A stretch of 45,133 bases of DNA from Aureimonas sp. AU12 (lineage in GTDB: Bacteria > Pseudomonadota > Alphaproteobacteria > Rhizobiales > Rhizobiaceae). Of this stretch, positions 9,741 through 18,529 are shown one piece after another. How positions within the stretch are numbered: position 1 is the first letter of the stretch; each line of letters opens with the position of its first letter. A model generated the notes under the pieces. It searched no databases and had not been told where the DNA came from. It saw nothing but the letters and a program-made list of their open reading frames with translations. The translations under genes were made by a program, and so were the position numbers. The stretch lies in the NCBI RefSeq assembly GCF_001463705.1, contig NZ_BBWH01000054.1:1-45133 (forward strand), written 5' to 3'.

Positions 9741-10424
9741 ATGGCTATAAAGTCAGTATGTTTTGCCGCAGCAATGTTGATCCAGGGGCTCGCGCTGTCA
9801 TGGTCATCTGCACAGGCTGCCGATCAGTTCGACCAGGATCTCGCTCCGCCTATGGCCACACAGGGATTAAAAGCTGGCAATTGGCTTGTCCGAGGTCGGA
9901 TCGCGGGTCTGATGCCGGTGAACGAAACCTCGACCGTCGGATTGATCGGCGGTCACATCAATGTGCCCGATATGCTGCTTCCGGATTTGCAGATCGCCTA
10001 TTTTCTCACAGACCACATCTCCATCGAAGGCCAAGCGGGCATCATTCGAACGCGTCCCCGCATCGTCGGCTCGTTCATCGGCGATTTTGATATCGGGAGC
10101 ATCTGGAGCGCGGCAGGAGCTGCGTCCGTCCAGTACCATTTCATGCCGGAAGCGCGTTTCAACCCCTATCTCGGAGCCGGCATCAGCTACTCGCGTCCCG
10201 TCTCCATCAAGCCAGATGAAGGCATCACAGACTTCAGTGTGTCGGCGCAGACGAGCATCATGATCCAAGCCGGTGCCGACTACCAGATTGCAGGAAACTG
10301 GTTTGGGAACGCAGTTGCAAAGTATCTCTTCGTTCCTGAGCAGACGTACGAGAGCCAAAGTGCAACCTTTGTTTCCGACTCCAACATGGTTTTCGCAGGT
10401 GTCGGGATCGGATATCGGTTTTAA
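9741..10424 (+). CDS. OmpW-family outer membrane protein
   Basis: Small beta-barrel porin of about 227 aa. I chose ATG 9741 because AGGA lies about 10 bases upstream and a good signal peptide follows at once (MAIKSVCFAAAMLIQGLALS, cleavage near AQA-AD). An ATG at 9717 would add eight residues before it. The mature part has the OmpW pattern: GNWLVRGRIAGLMPVNET, LIGGHINVPDMLLPDLQIAY, FLTDHISIEGQAGI, then FNPYLGAGISYSRP, and a terminal strand ending in aromatic Phe (GVGIGYRF), the usual BAM recognition signal. OmpW proteins pass small hydrophobic molecules; the substrate here is unknown. Confidence 0.85.
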   Translation: MAIKSVCFAAAMLIQGLALSWSSAQAADQFDQDLAPPMATQGLKAGNWLVRGRIAGLMPVNETSTVGLIGGHINVPDMLLPDLQIAYFLTDHISIEGQAGIIRTRPRIVGSFIGDFDIGSIWSAAGAASVQYHFMPEARFNPYLGAGISYSRPVSIKPDEGITDFSVSAQTSIMIQAGADYQIAGNWFGNAVAKYLFVPEQTYESQSATFVSDSNMVFAGVGIGYRF

Positions 10425-10595
10425 GCTCCTCACTTTTTCAGGCGCTACAGCATATTTTTGGGGTCTAATAACGTGATTGCGCGCGTTCGGACTTTTTGGG
10501 TTCAGGTCTGTCCGTTACATATTTTAGAAAGTGTTCGTTCAAGGCGCTTCGGCTGAAAGGGATTGAGTCCAACGCGCATAGGTTAGGCCTCAGGC

Positions 10596-11483
10596 TTATG
10601 CCGAACACAACAAATTGTGCCGGTGCAGCCGGGATGCAGAGATCGCTTCGCCGAATGCCGTAGCAAGCCGCCCGCCCTTGCGATCCTCTCGTTCCAAGAG
10701 AACGACACGTCGGGCCAACTGCGGATCGCCGAACGGTAGGCACAGGAGGCCTGGTGGCATATCCGACAAGGGAAGGACGGCCACACCGAGGCCCTTCTCG
10801 ACCATCCGCAGGATGACTTCCTGACTGTCGAGGACCATCTCCTCACGAACCTCGAGCCTTTGACGCCGGAGTTCGCGCTCAATAGTCCGCCCAGCCCATG
10901 CACGACTATCAAAGCGGATAAACGGGTGTTTGGTTAGCAGATCGGGGACGATTTCCCCGGCGCACTCCGGCGGCGCCACGAGCCAAAATCGGTCCTCGAA
11001 GAGCGTCGTCCAGACAAGCCCCGCAGGGTATGGCCTCACAGGCTCGGTCGTCACCGCAGCGTCCAAGTCGCCCGTCGCCACGAAGATCGCCAGTTCAGCC
11101 GACATTCCTGCAGAAACGTGAACTCGGACGCGAGGATGTGTCTGACTGATCACGACCAAAGCATCGGGAATGACGCCCGATAGGGCGGTCTGGATCGCTC
11201 CAAGTCTGAGGCGACCTGCCAGAGCATGCTCGCCGCCCAACTCGCCCGCGATCCCCTCGTAAAGCGTCAAAATCTCATGCGCTCGTCGCAACACGATGCG
11301 TCCGGCTTCGGTGAGCTGGGGGCGGCGTCGGGACCGATCGAACAGTGGCATTCCGAACTGTTCTTCCAGCGACTTTACCTGAAGACTGACGGCGGATTGC
11401 GTGAGGCCGACGGCATTTCCGGCGCGCGCGAAGGAACCATGGTTAGCGATGGCAACGAGGGTTTTAAACGCACGAAGGGACAT
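10596..11483 (-). CDS. LysR-family transcriptional regulator
   Basis: About 295 aa. Start chosen at MSLRAFKTLVAIANHGSFAR (ATG 11483), where LysR homology begins; the open frame runs further upstream without features. The winged helix-turn-helix covers residues 1-60 (AGNAVGLTQSAVSLQVKSLE, then PLFDRSRRRPQLTEAG). It is followed by a linker helix and a two-lobe effector domain with the usual GLGVAVLPLSDMP near the end. It is divergent from the AEC transporter gene across 340 bases, the classical LysR-target layout, so it probably controls that transporter. The effector is unknown. Confidence 0.92.
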   Translation of the reverse strand: MSLRAFKTLVAIANHGSFARAGNAVGLTQSAVSLQVKSLEEQFGMPLFDRSRRRPQLTEAGRIVLRRAHEILTLYEGIAGELGGEHALAGRLRLGAIQTALSGVIPDALVVISQTHPRVRVHVSAGMSAELAIFVATGDLDAAVTTEPVRPYPAGLVWTTLFEDRFWLVAPPECAGEIVPDLLTKHPFIRFDSRAWAGRTIERELRRQRLEVREEMVLDSQEVILRMVEKGLGVAVLPLSDMPPGLLCLPFGDPQLARRVVLLEREDRKGGRLATAFGEAISASRLHRHNLLCSA

Positions 11484-11823
11484 AGGCTTTCTACGCCTGC
11501 CGTACTGATAAGGAACGCATTCGCGAGTTGAATTTCCATTCAGGTATTCGACCGATGACGAAACCTCATCGTATGGACGAGAAGATAGCATTTATCCTGG
11601 GATGCCCTTTTCCGCTAGGTCGTGAACGAACCAACCTTGAGGGGAACGACAATGTCTTCATCCATCGCTTCTCCATTCGGCCGTCCATGCGTCAGGCAGG
11701 CGCGACGACCATTTCTGACACCGCCTTACGCGATAGAGGACAGCCGCGAGGTTCTTGCGTGACCGATCGGGCGAGCCTCGAGAAGGCATGCCGAAAATTC
11801 GTGTCCGCTTTTGGACTGCGGCC
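11484..11823. promoter_or_regulatory. Divergent region between the LysR and AEC genes
   Basis: 340 bases expected to hold both promoters and the LysR binding site. I could not single out a convincing T-N11-A operator by eye. An in-frame extension of the AEC gene (TTG 11755, ATG 11788) enters this region but lacks the transporter's hydrophobic character. Confidence 0.35.
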
Positions 11824-12747
11824 ATGACCGAGACCATCGTCTACGCCCTCTTACCGATCGTCGTCCTGATCGGTTTCGGTTTCTTCCTGCGAGTCCGCTG
11901 TTTTCTCGACAAAGGGTTCTGGCCGCAGGCTGAACGGCTTGGCTATTTCGTCCTGCTGCCGAGCCTGTTCTTCCACGGGTTGGCGACGGCTGATCTCCAA
12001 GCGCTTCCCGTCAAGGAACTTGCGGGAACTCTTATCGTGTCCACGCTGGCGGTTGCCGGAACCGTGATCGGTCTGCGCTCATTCTCTCGGCTCGACGGCC
12101 CATCCTTCACATCCCTTTTTCAAGGCAGCGTGCGCTTCAACAATTATGTTGGTGTCACGCTGGCAGCGGGACTGTTCGGAATGAAAGGCATCGCACTGGC
12201 GGCCATCTGCAACGCGGCGATCGTACCGACAGTGAACGTCCTCTGCGTCCTTGTTTTTGCACGATACGGATCGGCGCAGCTCACCAAGCGCGGCATCGCG
12301 CGCCAGCTCGCGACCAATCCACTCGTGCTGTCGTCGCTCGGGGGGATCGCCTTTCAGCTCGTTGGCTTGGGCCTTCCACCCGGGCTGGAGCCCGCGCTAA
12401 AGGCGCTAGGGGCCGCATCGCTTCCGCTGGGTCTTCTGTGCGTTGGATCTGCTCTGAACTTTCACTCTGCTCGTCAGTGGGTTGGCCCAGTCACCTACTC
12501 GTCCCTGGTCAAGTTCGTCGCCATGCCGTCGGTCACACTGGCAGTGGGGCTCGGTGTTGGCCTGAACGGGCCGGCGCTGACAACCGCACTTCTCTTCCAG
12601 GCTCTACCCACCGCATCATCAGCTTACATTATGGCTCGTCAACTCGGGGGCAATGCACCGTTGATGGCGGGGATAACCGCGGTTCAGACGGTGATCGCGC
12701 TCGTCGCGCTTCCACTGGTCCTGATTGGGCTGAGCAACTGGACATAG
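11824..12747 (+). CDS. AEC-family permease (auxin efflux carrier type)
   Basis: Inner-membrane carrier of 307 aa with about ten hydrophobic segments, starting with MTETIVYALLPIVVLIGFGF. The two halves show the AEC pattern, including QGSVRFNNYVGVTLAAGLFG in the first half and ALPTASSAYIMARQLGG in the second, both conserved kinks near the proposed substrate path. Bacterial AEC proteins export or import small organic acids such as malate or malonate; the substrate cannot be read from sequence. ATG 11824 begins directly at the first membrane segment. ATG 11788, preceded by AGAAGG, is an alternative. Its probable regulator is the divergent LysR gene. Confidence 0.88.
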   Translation: MTETIVYALLPIVVLIGFGFFLRVRCFLDKGFWPQAERLGYFVLLPSLFFHGLATADLQALPVKELAGTLIVSTLAVAGTVIGLRSFSRLDGPSFTSLFQGSVRFNNYVGVTLAAGLFGMKGIALAAICNAAIVPTVNVLCVLVFARYGSAQLTKRGIARQLATNPLVLSSLGGIAFQLVGLGLPPGLEPALKALGAASLPLGLLCVGSALNFHSARQWVGPVTYSSLVKFVAMPSVTLAVGLGVGLNGPALTTALLFQALPTASSAYIMARQLGGNAPLMAGITAVQTVIALVALPLVLIGLSNWT

Positions 12748-12924
12748 GCTCAACGAAACGGTCAGTTGCCTATGTGGAACGGGACCGCTCAGCGGTCGCC
12801 GTCAGGTCCAGTTCCCCCTCGCGGCGGCTGTATGCTTATGTCCGGCTCCGTGCTGAATGAGAACACCGGAAGCCTAGCGAGGTTGAACAGCAGAGGCGAC
12901 CACTTTCGCCATCACACACAAGGT

Positions 12925-14349
12925 TCAGGCCGCTATGCCCGAACCGCCTTCACCCAGCCTGATGCGCTGGCCGCAGACCGCTTTAGCCAACGCCTCGTCA
13001 TGCGTGACGAGGATGACCGCGCAGCCGTCGCGATCGGCGGCTTCCACGATCATGTCGATCATCTCCTTCTGGGTGATCAGGTCGAGCCGCGAACTCGGCT
13101 CGTCCGCGACGATCAGCGCCGGCTTCAACAGAAGCACGCGCAGCAGCGAGAACCGCTGGAGTTCGCCGCCCGAAACCTGCCCCGGCATGCGATCGAGGAG
13201 GCTCGGGTGCAGTCGCAGACGCTGCATCAACTCGCCGATCCGATGGTCGTCCAGTCGGTGCCGCGCCACGAGGTCGGCCAGCGTGCGGCGCAGCTGTCGA
13301 CGTGGCGGGAACGCCAGGACGGGATCCTGGTAGAGCTTCTGGAAGGCGGTCGGCGACAGGCCGCCGGCGCGGTGCACCGATCCGGCATCCGGCCGCACGA
13401 GGCCGAGCACGGCATCGCCGAGGGTCGACTTGCCGCAGCCGCTCGGGCCGGTCAGCCCGACGATCTCGCCCGGATGCACGCGCAGCGACAGATCCGCGAA
13501 GAGCTGCCGTCCGCCGCGCGAGACCGCGAGGTCCCGAAGCTCGAAGACGGCATCGGCGCCGGTGGCGCCAGCCCCGCCGGGGTCGCGCCCCGGCCATTGC
13601 CGGGGATCGGCGGCGAGAAGGGTGCGGGTGTAGGGATGGTCCGGCGCCGACAACACGGTCTCCGCGGAGCCGCGCTCGACGATCTCGCCCTTCCACATGA
13701 TCGCGACGTCGCCGCCGAGCCGGCGCGCCACCTCGAGATCGTGGGTGATCGTCAGCAGGCCCCCGCCGGTCTCGATCCCCTTGCGAAGGAGATCGACGAC
13801 GTCCCCGACACGGGCGGCGTCGAGACCCTTGGTCGGCTCGTCGGCGATGACGATCGGCGCGCCGCCCGCCTTGGCGGCGACGAAGGCGAGGCGCTGCGCC
13901 ATGCCCCCAGAAAGCTCGAACGGATACCGCGCTGCCGCCTCGCCGAGGCCGACGCTGGCAAGGTCCGCCGCGCCGGTCTGTTCGGCCTCGGAAGCCGGGC
14001 GGCCGGCCACGAGCCTGTGCGTCTCCTCGACCTGGCGCCGAGCGCGCATCGTCGGGTCGAGGCTGAGCCAGGGCTCCTGCGGAAGCACGGTGATGGCGTG
14101 CCCCCAGAGCGAGCGACGTCCGGTGGCGCCGGCCTCCTCGGCGAGATCGCCGATCGCGATCCGGCCACGGGCCGAGAGGCCATCGGGCAGATTGCCGACG
14201 ATGGCCTGCGCCAGCAGGCTCTTGCCCGATCCGGTCTCGCCGATGAGGGTCAGGGGACGCGAGAGCGACAGCGAGAGGCTGGTCGGCGCCACGATGCGCT
14301 GCGCCCCCGCATGGACCGAGACGTCGTCGATGGTAAGAAGCGCGGTCAT
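12925..14349 (-). CDS. Peptide/nickel-type ABC transporter, fused double ATPase
   Basis: 474 aa with two complete nucleotide-binding domains in one chain, corresponding to DppD plus DppF. First domain: Walker A GETGSGKS (37-44), signature LSGGM (147-151), Walker B VIADEP (167-172), switch His in TITHD. Second domain: Walker A GPSGCGKS (301-308), signature VSGGE (392-396), Walker B LIVADEP (412-418), HD in VTHDE. It drives the permeases encoded just upstream. Its ATG overlaps the stop of the preceding permease by 4 bases, so it is the last gene of a four-gene operon. The domains are short and lack long OppD/DppD-type C-terminal extensions. Confidence 0.93.
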   Translation of the reverse strand: MTALLTIDDVSVHAGAQRIVAPTSLSLSLSRPLTLIGETGSGKSLLAQAIVGNLPDGLSARGRIAIGDLAEEAGATGRRSLWGHAITVLPQEPWLSLDPTMRARRQVEETHRLVAGRPASEAEQTGAADLASVGLGEAAARYPFELSGGMAQRLAFVAAKAGGAPIVIADEPTKGLDAARVGDVVDLLRKGIETGGGLLTITHDLEVARRLGGDVAIMWKGEIVERGSAETVLSAPDHPYTRTLLAADPRQWPGRDPGGAGATGADAVFELRDLAVSRGGRQLFADLSLRVHPGEIVGLTGPSGCGKSTLGDAVLGLVRPDAGSVHRAGGLSPTAFQKLYQDPVLAFPPRRQLRRTLADLVARHRLDDHRIGELMQRLRLHPSLLDRMPGQVSGGELQRFSLLRVLLLKPALIVADEPSSRLDLITQKEMIDMIVEAADRDGCAVILVTHDEALAKAVCGQRIRLGEGGSGIAA

Positions 14350-15164
14350 CGCGAGCGGTATCCTGCCAGGAGGTTGAGGGACAGGACGAGCAGGAACACC
14401 GCCAGGATCGGCTGCAGCAGGATCCACGGGGCCTCCGCGTAATAGGGCAGGAGCTCGGTCATCATCAGGCCGAGTTCGGCCGTGGGCGGGCGCAGCCCGA
14501 CCGAGACGAAGCCGAGCGCGGCCACCGCCATGATCGCCGTGGACGCGCCGAAGGCCGCCACGGTGAAGAGCACGGGCGACAACTCCGGCCAGAGGTGGTG
14601 GCGCACGATGTAGGCCGGCCCGAAGCCGAGGAGACGCGAGGCCTCGACGGCGGGCGAGGCGAGGATCGAGCGGGCGGTGGCCCGCGACATGCGGAAATAC
14701 TCGATCCAGAGCACGAGCGAGATCGAGCCGTAGATCGCCGCGAAGGAGCCGGGAAAGATCGCGCTGACGAGCAGCACCAGAAGAAGCCCCGGCAGCGACA
14801 GGACGATGTCGCAGACGATCGATAGCAGGCGATCCGTCCACCCGCCCTTCCAGGCCGCGAGGATGCCGAGAAGGGTTCCGGGGATCCCGGCGGTCACCAC
14901 GCTGAGAAGCGCCAGGCCGAGCGAAAGGCGGAGCGCCGCGCCGAGCCGGGCCAGCATGTCGCGCCCGAGATGATCGGTCCCGAGCGGATGGTCAGCGCTC
15001 GCGCCCGACAGGATCGCGCCGTAGTCCTGGCGCCCCGGGTCGACCGAAGACAGGAGGGGAGTGAGGGCGGCGAAGGCGACGAGACCCAGAAGCAGCGCCA
15101 CGCCGAGGCGAGGCAAGCGGCGCGGCCGTTCGGCGACGACGGGAAGCGTGTCGGCGAGGCTCAT
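14346..15164 (-). CDS. Peptide/nickel-type ABC permease (DppC-like)
   Basis: 272 aa, inner membrane, about six transmembrane helices. The N-terminal feature typical of DppC/NikC is present (HPLGTDHLGRDMLARL). The cytoplasmic EAA-like loop that contacts the ATPase reads EASRLLGFGPAYIVRHHLWP. It forms a heterodimer with the DppB-like product. It overlaps both neighbours by 4 bases (ATGA), which implies translational coupling. Confidence 0.93.
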   Translation of the reverse strand: MSLADTLPVVAERPRRLPRLGVALLLGLVAFAALTPLLSSVDPGRQDYGAILSGASADHPLGTDHLGRDMLARLGAALRLSLGLALLSVVTAGIPGTLLGILAAWKGGWTDRLLSIVCDIVLSLPGLLLVLLVSAIFPGSFAAIYGSISLVLWIEYFRMSRATARSILASPAVEASRLLGFGPAYIVRHHLWPELSPVLFTVAAFGASTAIMAVAALGFVSVGLRPPTAELGLMMTELLPYYAEAPWILLQPILAVFLLVLSLNLLAGYRSR

Positions 15165-16099
15165 GCGAAGGATCCCCCGCGCGGGTCGAGCCGGGCGTTG
15201 AGAAGATCCACGCCGGCGTTGAGGGCGACGAAGGTCAGGCCCATGACGAGTGCCGCGCCCTGCACCATCGGAACGTCGCGCTGGACGATGGCATGGACGA
15301 GCGCATGCCCGATGCCCGGCCAGGCGAAGAGCGTCTCCACCACCACGACGCCTTCGATGAGCATCGCGAGCTGGACGCCGAGATAGGTGACCACGGGCAC
15401 CGAGACGTTGCGCAGGCCATGGCGCGGGAAGATGTGCCGTTCGGGCAGCCCCTTCAGCCGCGCGAAGGCATAGAAGGGCGACGCGACGACTTCGGCCGTC
15501 GCGTCGCGCGTCACGCGCGAGGACACTGCGGCGAGCCCGAGCGCGAGCGTCAGCGCCGGCAGGACGAGATGGCCGCCATGGCCGTGGCCGGCCGCCGGCA
15601 TGAGCCCGAGCGAGAGGGCGAAGACGAGGACCAGGAGGAGGCCGAGCACGAAAGGCGGCAGGGCGCGCAGCACGACCGCCGCGACGAGAAGCACCCGGTC
15701 GAGCGCACCGCCGGCGCGGCGCCCGGCCATCATGCCGAGGGGGAGCCCGATGATCAGCGACAGCGCGATGGCCGAGGCGGCGAGGATCAGCGAGGCGCCG
15801 AACTGGTGGGCGAGTTCATGCACCACCGGTTCGCCCGAGACGAGCGAGCGGCCGAGATCGAGCGTCACGAGGTCCCAGAGCCACCGGCCGAGCGCCGTCC
15901 ATCCCGGCTGGTCGAGGCCGAGTTCTGCCCGCACGGCCGCAGCCGCATCGGTGGAGACGAGATCGTAGCCATAGCGGCCCGCGGCGATCCGATAGGCCAT
16001 GTCGCCGGGCAGGAGGCGCATCAGCGCGAAGGTGAGAGCGCCCACGGTGAGCGCCACGAAGCCGGCCTGGAGAAGGCGATGGACGAGACTGCGGATCAT
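15161..16099 (-). CDS. Peptide/nickel-type ABC permease (DppB-like)
   Basis: 312 aa. The start at 16099 gives the same 4-base ATGA overlap with the preceding gene as elsewhere in this operon; a GTG at 16108 would add three residues. The N-terminus is RSLVHRLLQAGFVALTVGAL, as in DppB/NikB. The EAA loop includes RLKGLPERHIFPRHGLRNVS, followed by TLFAWPGIGHALVHAI. A loop reading PAAGHGHGGH has three clustered His; this may be chance or a metal contact, and no function is claimed. Confidence 0.92.
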   Translation of the reverse strand: MIRSLVHRLLQAGFVALTVGALTFALMRLLPGDMAYRIAAGRYGYDLVSTDAAAAVRAELGLDQPGWTALGRWLWDLVTLDLGRSLVSGEPVVHELAHQFGASLILAASAIALSLIIGLPLGMMAGRRAGGALDRVLLVAAVVLRALPPFVLGLLLVLVFALSLGLMPAAGHGHGGHLVLPALTLALGLAAVSSRVTRDATAEVVASPFYAFARLKGLPERHIFPRHGLRNVSVPVVTYLGVQLAMLIEGVVVVETLFAWPGIGHALVHAIVQRDVPMVQGAALVMGLTFVALNAGVDLLNARLDPRGGSFA

Positions 16100-17637
16100 G
16101 GCTTCCACGCCATCCCGGCGAGGCCGAAGGAGCGCTCGAAGGGATCGATCGCCGCGCCCTCGACGGCCTTCGTCACCGCCGCCGTCTGCTCGTACCAGAC
16201 CACGGGAATCACGGGCAGGTCGCGCTGGAGGATGCCGGCGATCTCATGGCGAAGGCGCGCCTGCTCGCCCGGATCGGTTGCCGTGAGCAGCGCCTGCATC
16301 GAGCGATGGAAGGCCGGATCGTCCCAGTTCATCGAGCCCCAGTCCGATCCGCCTTTCCGGAAGTCGCCGAGAAGGGTCACGAACGGGTCGGGCACGAGCG
16401 AGTAGTTGCGGGCCGCCAGCGCCAGCTGCAGCGTGCCGTCCTGATGGCCCGCCGGGATGGAAGAGGCGTTGGCGACCGAGACCTCGACGTCGATCCCCAC
16501 CTGGCGGAACTGATCCTGAAGCGCGGTGGCGATCAGCGGCAGTTCGGGACGGTCGGCATAGGTCATGAGCTTCACGCGCAGCGGCTTGCCGTCCTTCTCG
16601 GCGATGCCACCGGCGCCGGGAACCCATCCGAGCGCCGCCAGCCGCGCCTTCGCGCGCTCGGGGTCGGTGGCGAGCGGCACGAGCGCGGGATCGTGCCAGG
16701 CCTCGACGCTCGGCGGGAAGAGCTGCGTCGCCCCGGTGCCGGGCGCCCGCAGAAGCGCCGCGGCGAGCCCTTCGCGCTGGATCGCCTCGCTTAAGGCCGT
16801 GCGGCCCTCCACGCTATCGAAGGGCGGCATCGCGGCGTTGATCTTGAGCTGCATGACGCGCGGCAAGGGCGCCTTGAGGACCTCCACCGCGCCGTTCCGC
16901 TTCAGCCGGGCGATGCTCGGCGGGTCGAGCTGAAATGCCAGGTCCGCGTCGCCGCCCTCGATCATCAGGGTGCGCGTCTCGCCGCGCCCGGCCGCCAGAT
17001 AGGTCGCCGCTTCGATCGCTGGCTTGCCGCCCCAATAGCCTTCGAAGGCCGCGACCTCCAGGCGCTGCGGGGCTTCGAGCCGGGTGATCCGGTAGGGTCC
17101 GGTCGCGACCACCTGGCTCACCGTCCCGTCGGCGGCCAGCGACGACGGTGCGAGAACGATCGTCGAGTAATGCGCGAGGAGCGCCCAGAGCGGGGCGAAG
17201 GGCTCGCCCAGCCGGATCACGACGGCGCCGGTCTCGGCCGCGATGCTTTCGATCCTGGCGCGTTCGAGGACGCCCGGCTTGGCGCGGGCGCGGTTGAGGG
17301 AGGCGGCCGCAAGCTCCGCGGTGAGCGTGGTCCCGTCATGGAAGCGCACGCCGTCTCGGATGGCCAGCGTCCAGGTGAGGCCGTCCGCCGATACCGTCCA
17401 TGCGGTGGCGAGCCCGGGCTGCGGCTTGCCCTCGAGGTCGACCTCGACCAGCGTCTCGCCCACCTGCATGCGCTGGAAGATGAAGCCGGACAAAGACGGG
17501 TCGGCCCCGCCGATCTCGAAGGGCGCGACGATGTCGAAAACGCGGTCACCGGCGGCAGCGGCGGGATGGGCTGCGAGCAGCGAGGCGCCGAGGAGAAGCG
17601 GTACCGCGAGGCGGGAGACGAGGGCGGATCGGATCAT
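16096..17637 (-). CDS. Periplasmic substrate-binding protein, ABC family 5 (peptide/nickel type)
   Basis: 513 aa, first gene of the ABC operon. A Sec signal peptide is clear (RSALVSRLAVPLLLGASLLA, cleavage near AAAA-G at about residue 29). The family 5 fold is shown by GLATAWTVSADGLTWTLAIR, DGVRFHDGTTLTAE and ATGPYRITRLE, and a late VIPVVWYEQ segment. Family 5 proteins bind peptides, nickel chelates, opines or metallophores. Which applies here is not readable, though the Zur-like palindrome upstream would fit a metal or metallophore cargo. The leader of about 320 bases is unusually long. Confidence 0.92.
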   Translation of the reverse strand: MIRSALVSRLAVPLLLGASLLAAHPAAAAGDRVFDIVAPFEIGGADPSLSGFIFQRMQVGETLVEVDLEGKPQPGLATAWTVSADGLTWTLAIRDGVRFHDGTTLTAELAAASLNRARAKPGVLERARIESIAAETGAVVIRLGEPFAPLWALLAHYSTIVLAPSSLAADGTVSQVVATGPYRITRLEAPQRLEVAAFEGYWGGKPAIEAATYLAAGRGETRTLMIEGGDADLAFQLDPPSIARLKRNGAVEVLKAPLPRVMQLKINAAMPPFDSVEGRTALSEAIQREGLAAALLRAPGTGATQLFPPSVEAWHDPALVPLATDPERAKARLAALGWVPGAGGIAEKDGKPLRVKLMTYADRPELPLIATALQDQFRQVGIDVEVSVANASSIPAGHQDGTLQLALAARNYSLVPDPFVTLLGDFRKGGSDWGSMNWDDPAFHRSMQALLTATDPGEQARLRHEIAGILQRDLPVIPVVWYEQTAAVTKAVEGAAIDPFERSFGLAGMAWKP

Positions 17638-17783
17638 GGGACAGGTCCGTCAGTGTTGGATGAAGGGAGATGCTGGCTGGCGTGAGTGTGGGGACGCGAA
17701 GGGATCGCAGCGATCTCGTCATGTGTCGTTCGAGTCGGTCAGTTCGGAAAGGCAGGGGCCGCCTTCGCGAATGGAAGGCATCG

Positions 17784-17933
17784 TCATCGCGGATGCGTTC
17801 CATTGGGACGCAGGCATCCCGCCTCCGGTTGCAGCGATGCAAAGTGTGTGCGGACGTCCAAGACCGTTCGTTCGCGCAGACGACCTGCCTGTGCGTTGGA
17901 GCTGTGGTAAGCCACAGTGTGCGTCAGGTTCAT
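17784..17933 (-). CDS. Possible 49-aa leader peptide upstream of the ABC operon
   Basis: ATG at 17933 with a G-run (GGGGGA) 5-6 bases upstream, stop at 17784. The sequence starts MNLTHTVAYHSSNAQAGRLR and has four His and one Cys. It begins 25 bases downstream of the Zur-like palindrome and ends about 146 bases before the binding-protein gene, so it would be first in that transcript. It may be chance; there is no homology support. Confidence 0.25.
   Translation of the reverse strand: MNLTHTVAYHSSNAQAGRLRERTVLDVRTHFASLQPEAGCLRPNGTHPR
17902..17917. promoter_or_regulatory. Short perfect hairpin in the ABC operon leader
   Basis: CTGTGG and CCACAG around a four-base loop. It has no T-tract, so it is not a terminator. 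It could be an operator or an mRNA hairpin inside the leader. Confidence 0.3.
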
Positions 17934-17958
17934 GCGAGTCCCCCAATGAAGATTGTCT

Positions 17959-17978
17959 TGTAATGTAATAACATTACA
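17959..17978. promoter_or_regulatory. Zur-like (Fur-superfamily) operator
   Basis: Perfect 8-bp arms TGTAATGT and ACATTACA around AATA. The core ATGTAATAACAT differs by one base from the ATGTTATAACAT core of known Zur boxes, and the outer arms extend the symmetry as Zur sites do. Read from this site, the minus strand leads into the ABC operon. On the other side the HlyD-like gene is already truncated about 14 bases away, so the site most likely belongs to the ABC operon. No zur gene is in the window; a chromosomal Zur would act. Confidence 0.5.
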
Positions 17979-17991
17979 TTAGGCAAGGTGG

Positions 17992-18456
17992 TTGAAACGG
18001 GTCGATCTGCGGGCTCCGCAGGCCGGCATCGTCCACGAGCTTGCGATCCACACGGCCGATGCCGTGATCTCACCCGGTGAGGCCGTCATGCTGATCGTAC
18101 CGGCGGCCGACAAGCTGGAGGCCGAGGTCCGGATCGCGCCCCAGGACATCGACCAGCTGTCCATCGGCCAGGAGGTCCATCTGCGGTTCTCCGCCTTCAA
18201 CCAGGGGACCACGCCCGAGGTGACAGGGACGATCGAGCGCATCGGCGCCGATCTCACCCACGAGCCGCAGACGGGCCTCGCCTACTACACCGTGCGGGCG
18301 GGCATTGCGGCCGACCAGGTCCAGAAGCTCGGTGCGGTCAAACTCGTTCCCGGCATGCCAGTGGAGGCCTTCGTGAAGACCGGCGACCGGACGGCGCTGT
18401 CCTACTTCATCAAGCCGCTCAGCGATCAGATCGAGCGCGCGTTCCGAGAGGGGTAG
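17992..18456 (+). pseudogene. HlyD/PrtE-type secretion adaptor, C-terminal fragment
   Basis: Periplasmic adaptor of type I secretion, C-terminal 154 residues only. The match starts abruptly at LKRVDLRAPQAGIVHEL, the end of the lipoyl-like domain, and continues through the beta-barrel (LIVPAADKLEAEVRIAPQDI, LRFSAFNQGTTPEVTGTI) to the normal C-terminus (SYFIKPLSDQIERAF). The N-terminal membrane helix and coiled-coil hairpin are missing, so it cannot work as an adaptor. The truncation coincides with the junction to the ABC operon control region, which marks a recombination boundary near 17985. Confidence 0.8.
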
Positions 18457-18529
18457 ACCTTCGGCCGGATCCTGCGATGTGATAGCCGTGGCGGCAGCCA
18501 GCAGCAGGCTTCAGGACGGGAGTGGTTTC

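Noticed and set aside
12766-14442. Long plus-strand open frame (558 codons) opposite the ABC ATPase
   Set aside because: It is an antisense artefact of very GC-rich coding DNA. The minus strand has full ABC ATPase motifs; this frame has none.
15293-16405. Plus-strand open frame of 370 codons opposite the permease and binding-protein genes
   Set aside because: Charged, repetitive composition (Arg/Glu/His/Gln) typical of the complement of GC-rich membrane-protein genes; no motif.
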